From a virus, in the IMG/VR virus record IMGVR_UViG_3300044835_000071, positions 1-28,123 of that record: a stretch of 28,123 bases of DNA; one strand, given 5' to 3'. This document shows, piece after piece, positions 1-7,683 of the stretch. The notes beneath the pieces were generated by a model. That model saw only the letters and a list, made by a program, of their open reading frames with translations, was not told where the DNA came from and did not search any database. Position 1 is the first letter of the stretch; each line of letters begins with the position of its first letter. The position numbers and the translations under genes are program-made.

Positions 1-241
1 GCTGTGGCTTGTTTGCACCTACCGGAGCCAGTGTGGTCAGGAAGTTGGCAGTGTTGTAAACAACACATGAGCCAACCACCGTGGAAACAACGCCTTGAAG
101 GTATATGAATTCGCCTTCTCCAAGCGTGGCATGAGCCGCCCGGATAACCTTGCCGAGCGGGTGGTTTTGGGTAGTATCGGTGGTGTCGATAGTCTGAACG
201 CCAGCCGTAGGATTCACAGGAATCCAATTTGCAACAGTCAT
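1..241 (-). CDS. Putative virion protein, partial (runs off left edge)
   Basis: Eighty codons of the N-terminal end are visible; the rest lies beyond position 1. The start is the ATG at 241, preceded by AAGGAG with about 8 nt spacing. The protein begins MTVANWIPVNPTAGVQTI and is rich in Thr, Val and small residues, with no signal peptide or recognisable motif. It is the next gene after the major capsid protein in the same leftward operon, 26 bp downstream of it, a position often held by head-completion, decoration or unknown virion proteins. I do not recognise the family. A virion role is inferred only from position. Confidence 0.6.
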   Translation of the reverse strand, partial: MTVANWIPVNPTAGVQTIDTTDTTQNHPLGKVIRAAHATLGEGEFIYLQGVVSTVVGSCVVYNTANFLTTLAPVGANKPQ

Positions 242-267
242 AGTGTATACTCCTTAAAAATCGTATG

Positions 268-1251
268 TTAAGCCTTCATAACGCCTTGTAGACTGCGGTT
301 GCTGCAAACAAGGTTGCCCTGCCACAAGAACGGGATAATTACCGCGTCTTGGTTTAGGGAAATCTTGTCGTCAAGGCGCTCAAGGTTTGCATCTTTATGA
401 ACGCAGATTTCAAGAAAATCTGTATTCAGGAAGTACATGTGGGAAGCGGGGACGCCGCCGCCTTTCGTACCGCCATCAAAGAATACATCAGCTGACTTGT
501 ACTTAAGTGACATAAATCCGCCCTGTGCGTCGTCAGAAGTAGTATAGCGCTTGTACTGGGTTAATGATTCCTCGTAAAAATCGTAGTAATCATTACTCGA
601 CACGATTATGTCGGGAACGTCACTGCCGCGTGTCAGCTGATACCAGAGGTTGTTCATCTGGGTCTGAATCGTCGTAGTTCCCATCGTTACCGCACCGCCG
701 CCCTGAATGGGAGCCGCTGCCGACTGCACGCCATTCTTCCACCACGTATAGGTAGTCGAATTGATACCCCCGACAGTTCCGGTTCCTGCGTCCGCAACGA
801 TAGCCTGCAAGCCGTTGATCTGGTTGCTTGCCGTTCCATCGGAATAAACGTCAGTTGACATATCATTGGCGAAGGTACGCAGTGCGTTCTTCACCCGGGC
901 TTCCACCAGCGGAATGATGCGCTCTTTGCCGGAGTTGTTCCGGATTTCAGTGCCGGACGCCGAGACATGAATGGCCGCATTCTTCCAAGCATAGTTGGCT
1001 GCTGTTAATACGTCGCTAGGCGAAATATTAAGGGTGTCGTAACCGCTATACCGTTGATATGTCGAGTTTTCGGTGTAATCAAGTGGTCGAACAATTTCCC
1101 AACCGCCATCGAGCAGGTTGATCTTACCCTTTTTGTATAGTCTGCGGTATAAAGCATTATTATTACTAACATTATCCGCAACCATGTTCGGATGATTCCG
1201 AAAGGTTGTAGTAACCAACGCTGTGAACGTGGCATTAGGTGATACAGTCAT
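268..1251 (-). CDS. Phage major capsid protein
   Basis: 327 aa, the usual length for an HK97-fold shell protein. It has no membrane segment or signal peptide. The N-terminal part (MTVSPNATFTALVTTTF...NNALYRRL) is followed by a Gly/Asp strand region (about 45-75) and a central helical segment with 'ARVKNALRTFANDMSTDVYSDG' type sequence. The C-terminal half contains 'DIIVSSNDYYDFY' and 'DAVIIPFLWQGNLVCSNRSLQGV', the pattern typical of phage capsid proteins encoded next to a long Ala/Glu-rich scaffold. The start at 1251 is preceded by AAAAGG about 9 nt upstream. The gene lies 29 bp downstream of the putative scaffold, as expected for stoichiometric head assembly. The family is called from overall pattern and context; no profile search was possible. 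Confidence 0.85.
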   Translation of the reverse strand: MTVSPNATFTALVTTTFRNHPNMVADNVSNNNALYRRLYKKGKINLLDGGWEIVRPLDYTENSTYQRYSGYDTLNISPSDVLTAANYAWKNAAIHVSASGTEIRNNSGKERIIPLVEARVKNALRTFANDMSTDVYSDGTASNQINGLQAIVADAGTGTVGGINSTTYTWWKNGVQSAAAPIQGGGAVTMGTTTIQTQMNNLWYQLTRGSDVPDIIVSSNDYYDFYEESLTQYKRYTTSDDAQGGFMSLKYKSADVFFDGGTKGGGVPASHMYFLNTDFLEICVHKDANLERLDDKISLNQDAVIIPFLWQGNLVCSNRSLQGVMKA

Positions 1252-1280
1252 AGTCGTTACCTTTTAAATTATGGGTTGAA

Positions 1281-2348
1281 TTATGCTGCACCGTGCAAGC
1301 GGTCGTATTCCCTCGTCATGGACTCTCTTACGTTCGTAGCTGCCGGTACACCGCCATTGAGCGAGCCTTTGGTACTCAATTGAGTACCAGCGGCTTTCTG
1401 TGCTTTCTGAGCGGCTGCTTTTGCCTCGGCAACCCGTTTGGCTTCTACCGCCTTCCTGTCCGTTTCGGCCTTGACAGCTTTTTCGGATTCGATCTTGGCT
1501 AATACCGTCGGGTTGACTCTGCAAGCGCGGTCATAAGCATCCTGCATGTCTGATGCAATGCCAGCATTCATCAATGCCGCCATGTCATTCCTGACATCTT
1601 CAAAATGCTCGTGGCCCGGTGCTGATTTGAACGCCGTAATCTGGCGGGTAATATCAGCGTGCTGCTGGGTTTGGATGGTCTGTTTGAGGGAGTTTACTTC
1701 CTGCATGATTGGTGCATATTCCGGGTTGACCTGCTGAGCAGGGACCGGGTTTAGGTTTTTCAGGTCAATCCCGCGTTGAGAGGCGAACCAAGTCAAAAAC
1801 TCCTGCGGCTTCGTGGCGGCGAAGTCGGATAAGGCAAGGAGCTGGCTCACGGCCTGCTGCTCATTCATACCCTGCATCGCCCAAGCCTGACGGCGCGGGG
1901 CAATAACCTGTTCGATAGGCTCTAACTGGCGTTTCAGATTGGCCGCTTCCTGGGCCTTCTCAGTGAACCCCTTGTCATACTCGCTCTCGCGTGCCAGCAG
2001 GACTTCCTGCGCGTCACGAGGGAGAGCGGCAAACTTGGTTTTCCACTCGGCAGACCATTTGACCGGCGGCTGAATAGGCTGTGCCTCCTGCACAGGTTCA
2101 GCTTCTGGTTTTTGCCCTTGGTCTGTATCTTCTAATGCCGGAGTTTCCTCTACGGCCTCTGTTTCTAGCTGTGTTACGGTTTCGTCCTTTGGCTTGAAGC
2201 GTCCTTTTTCGTCCCGGCCCGCATTGTCTGCGATTTTCTCTAGCGGATCAGTGACGTTCTCATCTGGAGTTTCGTTGCTGATTTTGTCGAATTCCGCTTC
2301 GAGTGAAGCTCGGACTTCTTCGTTCTGGCTCTTTTCATCTACTGACAT
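1281..2348 (-). CDS. Putative capsid scaffolding protein
   Basis: 355 aa, highly charged and rich in Glu, Gln, Ala and Lys. The N-terminal 100 residues are acidic and probably disordered. The middle carries 'VKWSAEWKTKFAALPRDAQEVLLARESEYDKGFTEK', a motif seen in phage scaffold-like proteins. The region around 280-320 is a Lys/Ala coiled coil. The ATG at 2348 has AGGAATTT just upstream. It is directly upstream of the capsid gene in the operon, where scaffolds normally sit. It would act inside the procapsid and be lost on maturation. No protease domain is visible, so self-cleavage is not supported. The name rests on composition, motif and position. Confidence 0.75.
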   Translation of the reverse strand: MSVDEKSQNEEVRASLEAEFDKISNETPDENVTDPLEKIADNAGRDEKGRFKPKDETVTQLETEAVEETPALEDTDQGQKPEAEPVQEAQPIQPPVKWSAEWKTKFAALPRDAQEVLLARESEYDKGFTEKAQEAANLKRQLEPIEQVIAPRRQAWAMQGMNEQQAVSQLLALSDFAATKPQEFLTWFASQRGIDLKNLNPVPAQQVNPEYAPIMQEVNSLKQTIQTQQHADITRQITAFKSAPGHEHFEDVRNDMAALMNAGIASDMQDAYDRACRVNPTVLAKIESEKAVKAETDRKAVEAKRVAEAKAAAQKAQKAAGTQLSTKGSLNGGVPAATNVRESMTREYDRLHGAA

Positions 2349-2364
2349 AAATTCCTATTCGTTG

Positions 2365-2826
2365 TTAGACTTCGACATTGCGGGCAATGTGCATTACGGC
2401 CTCATGGGCGGTCCTGCTCAGGGATTCTTCAAAATTCCGCTCACGCTCCCTGCGGGAATCGCGGGTTTCTCCCGGCTCAAGGTTGCGGCAACCTTGCCGT
2501 TTCAGGTTCTCACGGTGGTCCTTGCGGCTTCCGATCCACTTCCCACTCACAGGGCAATCGTACCCGGCGATGTCGGGATTGATGTGGATAGTGCGGTCGG
2601 CTTTAATATTCACGGGCTCTGCTGGCTTCTCTTCAATTGAACCGACGAGGAATGGCCCTGTTCTGTCCATTCCTCCGTAAGCCTGAACAGCCTCATGGAT
2701 ATTAAGGCTAATAGTCGTCGCATCCCAACGCTCGTTTGTGGCGTCTATTATGCGGAGGGAACCCTGTAAGGCAACTTTATTTAGCTCGCATAATTTTTTG
2801 AGAGATTGAATGAATTCATTGTGCAT
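2365..2826 (-). CDS. Conserved phage protein with CPVSGKWIxSRxxHRExLKRxGC motif
   Basis: 153 aa. The central segment around residues 80-115 reads 'PDIAGYDCPVSGKWIGSRKD' followed by HRENLKRQGC, a compact motif I recognise from small proteins in head-gene clusters of many phages ('PYxSxVTGxxIxSRxxHRExLKxHG'). Its biochemical role is unknown to me. The N-terminal half is helical with no clear domain, and the C-terminus is an Arg/Glu-rich helix. It lies 16 bp upstream of the scaffold start in the same operon, consistent with head morphogenesis. The start at 2826 has only a modest ribosome-binding sequence (GAGAAA), so it is less certain. Confidence 0.65.
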   Translation of the reverse strand: MHNEFIQSLKKLCELNKVALQGSLRIIDATNERWDATTISLNIHEAVQAYGGMDRTGPFLVGSIEEKPAEPVNIKADRTIHINPDIAGYDCPVSGKWIGSRKDHRENLKRQGCRNLEPGETRDSRRERERNFEESLSRTAHEAVMHIARNVEV

Positions 2827-2886
2827 ATTGTGATTTCTCAGTCGGAGTAAAAATGTTCCTATAATTATGTTTTTCGTTATTTCTAC

Positions 2887-4005
2887 TTACATCATGTTTA
2901 TTGCATTAAAAATGGCCTGGGCATAATCGAGCTGGCCTTTTGCCGATGGATGACTGCTGTTTGAAAATGATCCAGTGGCATAAAGCCCTGCGGTAGTAGC
3001 AGCCGAGAAATCCCCCCATCGATTGTAAATATTAATCATCCTTAGATTATTCTGGGTAGCAAGCTGCTGCATGCCGCTCCAAAAAGTTGTCTGTGTGGCG
3101 TAAGGTATTCCGCTATTCACAGCATCCCAAGGTGCTCCAGTGAGGAGGATGCAATCGCTACCAGCATTCTTGATCGTGGTGATAAGCGTCTGCATGTTTG
3201 CCATATAGGTAGCAAGCGATACACTGGTATTGAAATCGTTGATGCCCAATTCAAGAATAGTTAAATCAGGCGCGACGGTGGCAAAGGAAAAGCCAGCAGA
3301 ATGCGCGTTTGCAAAAGTGGCCCAATTGCCTGAGGTCGAGCCCGACCAACCGCAATTCATGATATTCACCCTCGTTTTGGTGCTGTCCCATGCTTCCCAC
3401 CCGCATATATTAGCAAATCCTGAAACCCAATTGACGTTCAGTGTATTAGTTCCAAGCGTTCCGGTAAAGGTTGCAGAAGCATAGCCAACTGCTGCGCTCG
3501 CATCAATCAGAGTATTCGAGCCGCCATTGATATTCACATTGAAGGTGTTCGCGCCTCCAGTGGTGATATAGTAAAGGCGGAATGTGTCTACAGGATTGGC
3601 GGGGGTGAAGCTTACACCGCTAGTGGCATTAGGCATCTGAATCAGCGGGCCGCCAATGCATAGCTGGGTCACAAGAGCTTTCGCTATACCAGACATAACA
3701 ACACGGGGGTCGTTATTGTTTTGGAGCGAACCAGCGTTGTGAACTGCAAACTGGAAACCGCACGTTGAGTTGCACGATGCTAGAACCCCTCCGGCGCTCA
3801 GCTTGATTGCAAGCTGATTCGAAAAAGCCGGTGTATAATAATCAACGTTTGCAGCATCGCTGAAATCGCCCTGCGTATACGAATTCCCTGCGCACATGAT
3901 TCGGGCGTTGCGCGTACCAGCTCGCATGGCTTTCAATGCCGATTGATAAATTGGCAGAGGGGGAAGTCTAGGCTTTGCGATAACGTTGCGAAGTAATCTC
4001 GACAT
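2887..4005 (-). CDS. SGNH/GDSL-family hydrolase in the virion gene cluster
   Basis: 372 aa. Block I is 'CAGNSYTQGD' with the nucleophile Ser at residue 42. A block II Gly lies in 'NCGWSGST' (about 219). Block III is 'LELGINDF' (254-257), and the block V His is in 'SSHPSAKG' (His352). Residues about 95-205 are rich in Thr, Asn and Gly and look like an inserted beta-sandwich. Family enzymes hydrolyse O-acyl esters; in phages they often deacetylate surface polysaccharide. Oddities: block I has Asn instead of the usual Asp after Gly, and the residue three before the catalytic His is Asn349 instead of the usual Asp. No signal peptide is visible, fitting a virion-associated protein. The start at 4005 has AGGATTAACC upstream, inside the end of the preceding gene, 2 bp away. 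Confidence 0.75.
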   Translation of the reverse strand: MSRLLRNVIAKPRLPPLPIYQSALKAMRAGTRNARIMCAGNSYTQGDFSDAANVDYYTPAFSNQLAIKLSAGGVLASCNSTCGFQFAVHNAGSLQNNNDPRVVMSGIAKALVTQLCIGGPLIQMPNATSGVSFTPANPVDTFRLYYITTGGANTFNVNINGGSNTLIDASAAVGYASATFTGTLGTNTLNVNWVSGFANICGWEAWDSTKTRVNIMNCGWSGSTSGNWATFANAHSAGFSFATVAPDLTILELGINDFNTSVSLATYMANMQTLITTIKNAGSDCILLTGAPWDAVNSGIPYATQTTFWSGMQQLATQNNLRMINIYNRWGDFSAATTAGLYATGSFSNSSHPSAKGQLDYAQAIFNAINMM

Positions 4006-4007
4006 GG

Positions 4008-4580
4008 TTAATCCTGATAAATGACCGCTATTAGACCAATTGCAGAAGTTGACGCTAAGGTTTCGGCTCCGCGTATTACTATCACCGCGTATAAACTTGT
4101 AGACGCAGCACTTAATTTGAATGGGAGTCCGTTATTAGCCATTTGCAATGCCTGTGGAGTGCCGAGCGAAGTCAAATCGTTGCAATGAGCAACGCCGCAG
4201 AGAAATGGCAAATCGGCTACGTTAACCGCTAAAGCCGAATTGTCGGTGAACGTGCTATTAGTAGGCTGTGTATCAAAAATCAGCACGTCAAATTGGGCTG
4301 TTAATGCGGTTTTCAATGTTATCAATAGGTTTTGGATGGTGCCGCTTCCGTTGTTGACTCTGGCAGCTCCCGCTAAGGTTATTAACCCACCAACCACCAT
4401 ACCGGTCGTATAGGCACCTGCGGTAACTGCTGGGGCGGCTGTGAGATGGACGGTGCCAGGAGGTGCTACAGATCCAATGAGGTTTGTGCCAGTTGGAAGC
4501 GCTGCATCACTCGCCCAAACGAAAGGGGCTGAATTTGCTGCGGTATTTTGACCATTCGGGTTCGCGGGTGTAAATGCCAT
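4008..4580 (-). CDS. Putative phage head/decoration protein
   Basis: 190 aa, beta-rich and low in Lys/Arg. It carries 'GGLITLAGAARVNNGSG' and 'FDVLIFDTQPTNSTFTDNSA' and ends with 'SAIGLIAVIYQD'. This pattern recurs in small capsid-gene-cluster proteins of many phages that remain unnamed. No membrane segment or signal peptide is clear. The start at 4580 has AAGGATATTATAA upstream. It lies between two other small beta-rich genes and the SGNH hydrolase in a tight operon. A structural role, such as decoration or head fibre, is inferred from context. Confidence 0.6.
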   Translation of the reverse strand: MAFTPANPNGQNTAANSAPFVWASDAALPTGTNLIGSVAPPGTVHLTAAPAVTAGAYTTGMVVGGLITLAGAARVNNGSGTIQNLLITLKTALTAQFDVLIFDTQPTNSTFTDNSALAVNVADLPFLCGVAHCNDLTSLGTPQALQMANNGLPFKLSAASTSLYAVIVIRGAETLASTSAIGLIAVIYQD

Positions 4581-4591
4581 TTATAATATCC

Positions 4592-5011
4592 TTATATGAT
4601 TTGCCAGTTAGCGTTGTCGCTAACAAACGTTAATTCCTGATATTGAACGTTCAACGTTAACGATGTTGAACCGTCCATAGTCTGTGACGAAGTGGTGTTA
4701 ACAGTCACAGTATTCGTTCCGGTGCGTTTGACGATGTAAGTGGAGGTGTTGCCAACTGCGGTAGGGAACGTTAAAGTTGTGGTTCCCGATATAAGGTATA
4801 GATAGGTCGTCCCAGCGACAGCCGCCGCAGTGGTAGGGCTTGATATAGCGATTACGGTAGGCCCGGATGAGCTGCCGCCGCTTATAGGTACTTCACTTCC
4901 TTCTGGACCAACCAGAATCGCAGGCGTTTTAATACCTACACGCGCCCGGAGATATTTTTGCGAGTCCACAACCACATTGCTATTATCGAGTGATTTTATA
5001 TCTGCTGTCAT
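4592..5011 (-). CDS. Small beta-rich virion protein (possible fibre-like)
   Basis: 139 aa. The C-terminal half is Thr/Ser-rich with alternating hydrophobics ('GTTYLYLISGTTTLTFPTAV', then YIVKRTGTNTVTVNTTSS), ending in 'YQELTFVSDNANWQII'. This resembles the repetitive C-terminal ends of phage fibre or capsid-spike proteins, where 'ELTFVSDGTNW' type endings are common. The ATG at 5011 lies one base after the stop of a 16-codon ORF. The AAGAAGG inside that ORF would serve as ribosome-binding site. No enzymatic motif is seen. Function is inferred from composition and location. Confidence 0.6.
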   Translation of the reverse strand: MTADIKSLDNSNVVVDSQKYLRARVGIKTPAILVGPEGSEVPISGGSSSGPTVIAISSPTTAAAVAGTTYLYLISGTTTLTFPTAVGNTSTYIVKRTGTNTVTVNTTSSQTMDGSTSLTLNVQYQELTFVSDNANWQII

Positions 5012-5012
5012 A

Positions 5013-5063
5013 CTATTTGCCCTTCTTGCGAGTGCGGCGGCGAAGCTTGTTAGAGGATTTCAT
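5013..5063 (-). CDS. 16-aa basic mini-ORF coupled to both neighbours
   Basis: The ATG at 5063 overlaps the stop of the upstream gene as TGATG, and the TAG ends one base before the next start. The peptide is MKSSNKLRRRTRKKGK, 9 of 16 residues Lys or Arg. It could be a real tiny basic virion protein, a reinitiation relay, or an accident of an A/G-rich ribosome-binding region. The last codons (AAG AAG GGC AAA) contain the likely Shine-Dalgarno sequence of the next gene, which alone would explain part of the Lys content. Confidence 0.3.
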   Translation of the reverse strand: MKSSNKLRRRTRKKGK

Positions 5064-5389
5064 CAGCTACCTTTCCCAATCGTGAAATATATGTTACCGC
5101 TTGTAGATGAAGCGGGAATAGCCGCAACGTTGGTGATGCCAACAGGGCATGAAAATGCCTCTACGCCCAAGCTAGGTATTGGTATGTCAGCGGATGCCGT
5201 TGCCGTTACGCTGGAAGACGTCCCAAATTTAATATAGGCAACAACCGCAAGGTTATTGTAGACGCGGATGGTTTCATTCCCGTTCGAGGCCCTGGTAGGT
5301 AACGCCACCTGCGCACTCGTCCCACTGCTGGTATAGGATATATTCACCGTCTGTCCGTCATTGGGTTGGAATAAGTCAATAGCTGTCAT
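5063..5389 (-). CDS. Small beta-rich virion protein
   Basis: 108 aa: 'MTAIDLFQPNDGQTVNISYT' then Thr/Ser/Ala/Val-rich sequence with 'ETIRVYNNLAVVAYIKFGTS' in the middle and 'GNIYFTIGKGS' at the end. This resembles small minor capsid or head-vertex proteins of tailed phages, though I cannot name the family. Its ATG overlaps the stop of the portal gene as ATGA, so the two are probably translationally coupled. Its own stop overlaps the next mini-ORF start as TGATG. Confidence 0.6.
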   Translation of the reverse strand: MTAIDLFQPNDGQTVNISYTSSGTSAQVALPTRASNGNETIRVYNNLAVVAYIKFGTSSSVTATASADIPIPSLGVEAFSCPVGITNVAAIPASSTSGNIYFTIGKGS

Positions 5390-7671
5390 AGATTTCCTTT
5401 CGGTTGGATAGACGCGCCGTGTTCGGCCTTGGCGAGGTCGGCAACGAAGTTCACGCCGGTATTGAGTAGATCATGCCTCTGCTCCTGGGCTCGTGCTTGC
5501 GAGTCAACGTCAGCATCGGCCCGAATTTCCTGAAGCTTCGCGCCCGACTGCATGTGTATCTTTTCCATCTCAAGCTGGTGCGCTAATAGCATCTGCTTGG
5601 TCTTGGCCTCATGCTCCAATTCCATCGCACGGTCTTTACGGGCGGATTCCGTCCGTTGTTGCTCCGCGTCCTGCATGGCCTGAGCCTGCTGCGTAGCCAC
5701 CGCTACCTTGGCATCATTCTCAGCCCGGAATTGCTCAAGCTCCTTGGCATTCGCCAGCTTTTGCTGCTCAAGCTGCATCTGAGCCTGAACCTTTGCCATT
5801 TCAGGGTCCGGCTTCTGCTGCTGCGGCTGGCCAGTGTCCTGATCGATGGCGTCCTCCACTTCCCTGCCGAATTTGAAGCGGCGAACGGCGGAAAGCAGAA
5901 TCTTCTTTGCGGTATCAATCGAAAGCGCCCCGTTTTCTACGGCTGGGCCGACGCTCTCAACAAATCCGCCGATACCCTTAATCATTTCTGTGACCTGCTC
6001 CCTATCGCCTTCCTGATCGGCGGCAATCGTGGAATCGGTCTCGATGTCCACGCGGAATGAGCGGATAAGGTCGTTCTTGATAACGCCCATAACGTCTTCC
6101 CAGGTTGGCGAGTCCAGCAATTTCTGCTGTTCCGGCGTCGGCTGTGGGGGGGCTACTGGCGGTTGCCCCTGTAAAGGGGGGTGGGGGGCTAATTGTGACT
6201 GAAGCTGCTGTTTGTCCATCTCGGAAGGCAACTGGATGCCCGTCATCAGCGACAGGAGCTGCGGGGTGTAATTGTCCGCTATGATTTCCGCCTTTTTCCT
6301 GAGTAACCCGCGTATAAACCGCTGCACATCCCGTTGCCTCCTCTGGATTCTGCGGCTGCCCGTCTGAGCCTTCAGTTTCTGCGCCCCAAGCGTTTCATCA
6401 GGCTCGGTAGCGCCACGTAAAATGTCGGACATGCCGGTGATTTCATAGATAGTCTGCTTCACCTGTTCACGGTAGTCTAGGAGCTGCTTAAGCACAGCGG
6501 CTGCATCCGCTATGGGAAGCATCCACACCGCTTTATCAAGGCCTCCCATCTGCATTGCAGGAGCGGACGTGGAGGTTGGTATCATTTCATTATCAGCCGC
6601 TTTCAGCAGCTCTTTAAACTCTGTAATGGTGCTATCATATATGCCGCGCTGTTTAAGGGTCGTAACAAGCTTCGCTATGCGTCCGGTAACGCGGTCAAGC
6701 TCTTTTGCCTGATCTTTATACATTTCGTATTCGACCTGAGGAACAAGCGATGTAGATGTTTTAACCGCATATAGCGGACGCTCGCAATCAAAGAAGCCCT
6801 CAAGATTGAGTTTATCCTGCTCAACCTTCAGAAATTGGTCGGTGACGCTAGGGGCGAGAAATCTCACCTTTTTCCCGGTCTTATCCCAGATTTCCCAAAT
6901 CCTGACCCTTTTGAATACCGAAGGATTTTTATCGGCGCGTTCTTTCTCAACGCCCTCCATCACGATGTCGTAATCGACCTTGGAGCCGAAGCCGGGAAAT
7001 TGCTTCTCCACTTCATCGTGCGTTAGCTGGTGTTCGTAAGCAACCCACGGCACTTCCTTCCATGTGATGCCGGGGCCTCGCCTGAACCTGTCCCATGCCA
7101 CATGCTCGATATAACAGCGAGCATAGGTCATTTCCTCGTAAGTCTGGTCTGGTGATTCTGTAACATCATCAATGCCAGCGTCCACATCGGGAATATCGGC
7201 ATCAAGCGAAGAATCCGGCAACGGTTTTTTTTCAATGGTTGGCTCGAACCTGACACGCGCGACACCCCGTGATGGTATAAGATAATCAAGGATAATATTA
7301 TCAATTTCCTCGTCGAAATCATAGGAATTGATGCTATATTCCAACGCCCGTTCTATGATTTCGGCGGCAACCCTGCCAACGGGGTCGGAATCCTTGAACC
7401 GTCTGCGGACATCGAGGCGCGGCATAGTGTTGTAGAGTACCGGACGTATCGTTTCTACATTGGCCCAGTAAATATTAAATTTCCAGTCTGTCCGTTCGCC
7501 TTCGTCTCGGTAGCGGTCAATAGCCTTGTTAGCCTTATCACGCCATTTCTTCTCAACCTTGCTCGAAAGGTCTATTTCCATCTGCCAACGGGCAACCTCC
7601 CCAGCTTCGCCCCTACCAGCGTCCTCGGGCGTCTCTAGCTGGTTGGCTGCTCCCGTGTTAGTGTCATCCAT
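5386..7671 (-). CDS. Phage portal protein
   Basis: 761 aa, close to the size of P22-type portals. The dodecameric portal sits at one capsid vertex and is the channel for packaging and ejection. The N-terminal region has 'DKANKAIDRYRDEG...WKFNIYWANVETIRPVLYNTMPRLDVRRRF', a strong portal signature in podovirus-like phages. The middle holds the wing/stem region and 'QTIYEITGMSDILRGATEPDETLGAQKLKAQTGSRRIQRRQRDVQRF', also characteristic. The last 150 residues are Gln/Glu/Ala-rich coiled coil, comparable to a P22-like barrel. A Pro/Gln-rich linker lies near residue 500. It starts 12 bp after the terminase large subunit stop; the ribosome-binding site is weak (GAAAG). Confidence 0.88.
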   Translation of the reverse strand: MDDTNTGAANQLETPEDAGRGEAGEVARWQMEIDLSSKVEKKWRDKANKAIDRYRDEGERTDWKFNIYWANVETIRPVLYNTMPRLDVRRRFKDSDPVGRVAAEIIERALEYSINSYDFDEEIDNIILDYLIPSRGVARVRFEPTIEKKPLPDSSLDADIPDVDAGIDDVTESPDQTYEEMTYARCYIEHVAWDRFRRGPGITWKEVPWVAYEHQLTHDEVEKQFPGFGSKVDYDIVMEGVEKERADKNPSVFKRVRIWEIWDKTGKKVRFLAPSVTDQFLKVEQDKLNLEGFFDCERPLYAVKTSTSLVPQVEYEMYKDQAKELDRVTGRIAKLVTTLKQRGIYDSTITEFKELLKAADNEMIPTSTSAPAMQMGGLDKAVWMLPIADAAAVLKQLLDYREQVKQTIYEITGMSDILRGATEPDETLGAQKLKAQTGSRRIQRRQRDVQRFIRGLLRKKAEIIADNYTPQLLSLMTGIQLPSEMDKQQLQSQLAPHPPLQGQPPVAPPQPTPEQQKLLDSPTWEDVMGVIKNDLIRSFRVDIETDSTIAADQEGDREQVTEMIKGIGGFVESVGPAVENGALSIDTAKKILLSAVRRFKFGREVEDAIDQDTGQPQQQKPDPEMAKVQAQMQLEQQKLANAKELEQFRAENDAKVAVATQQAQAMQDAEQQRTESARKDRAMELEHEAKTKQMLLAHQLEMEKIHMQSGAKLQEIRADADVDSQARAQEQRHDLLNTGVNFVADLAKAEHGASIQPKGNL

Positions 7672-7683
7672 TCACAATTTCTT

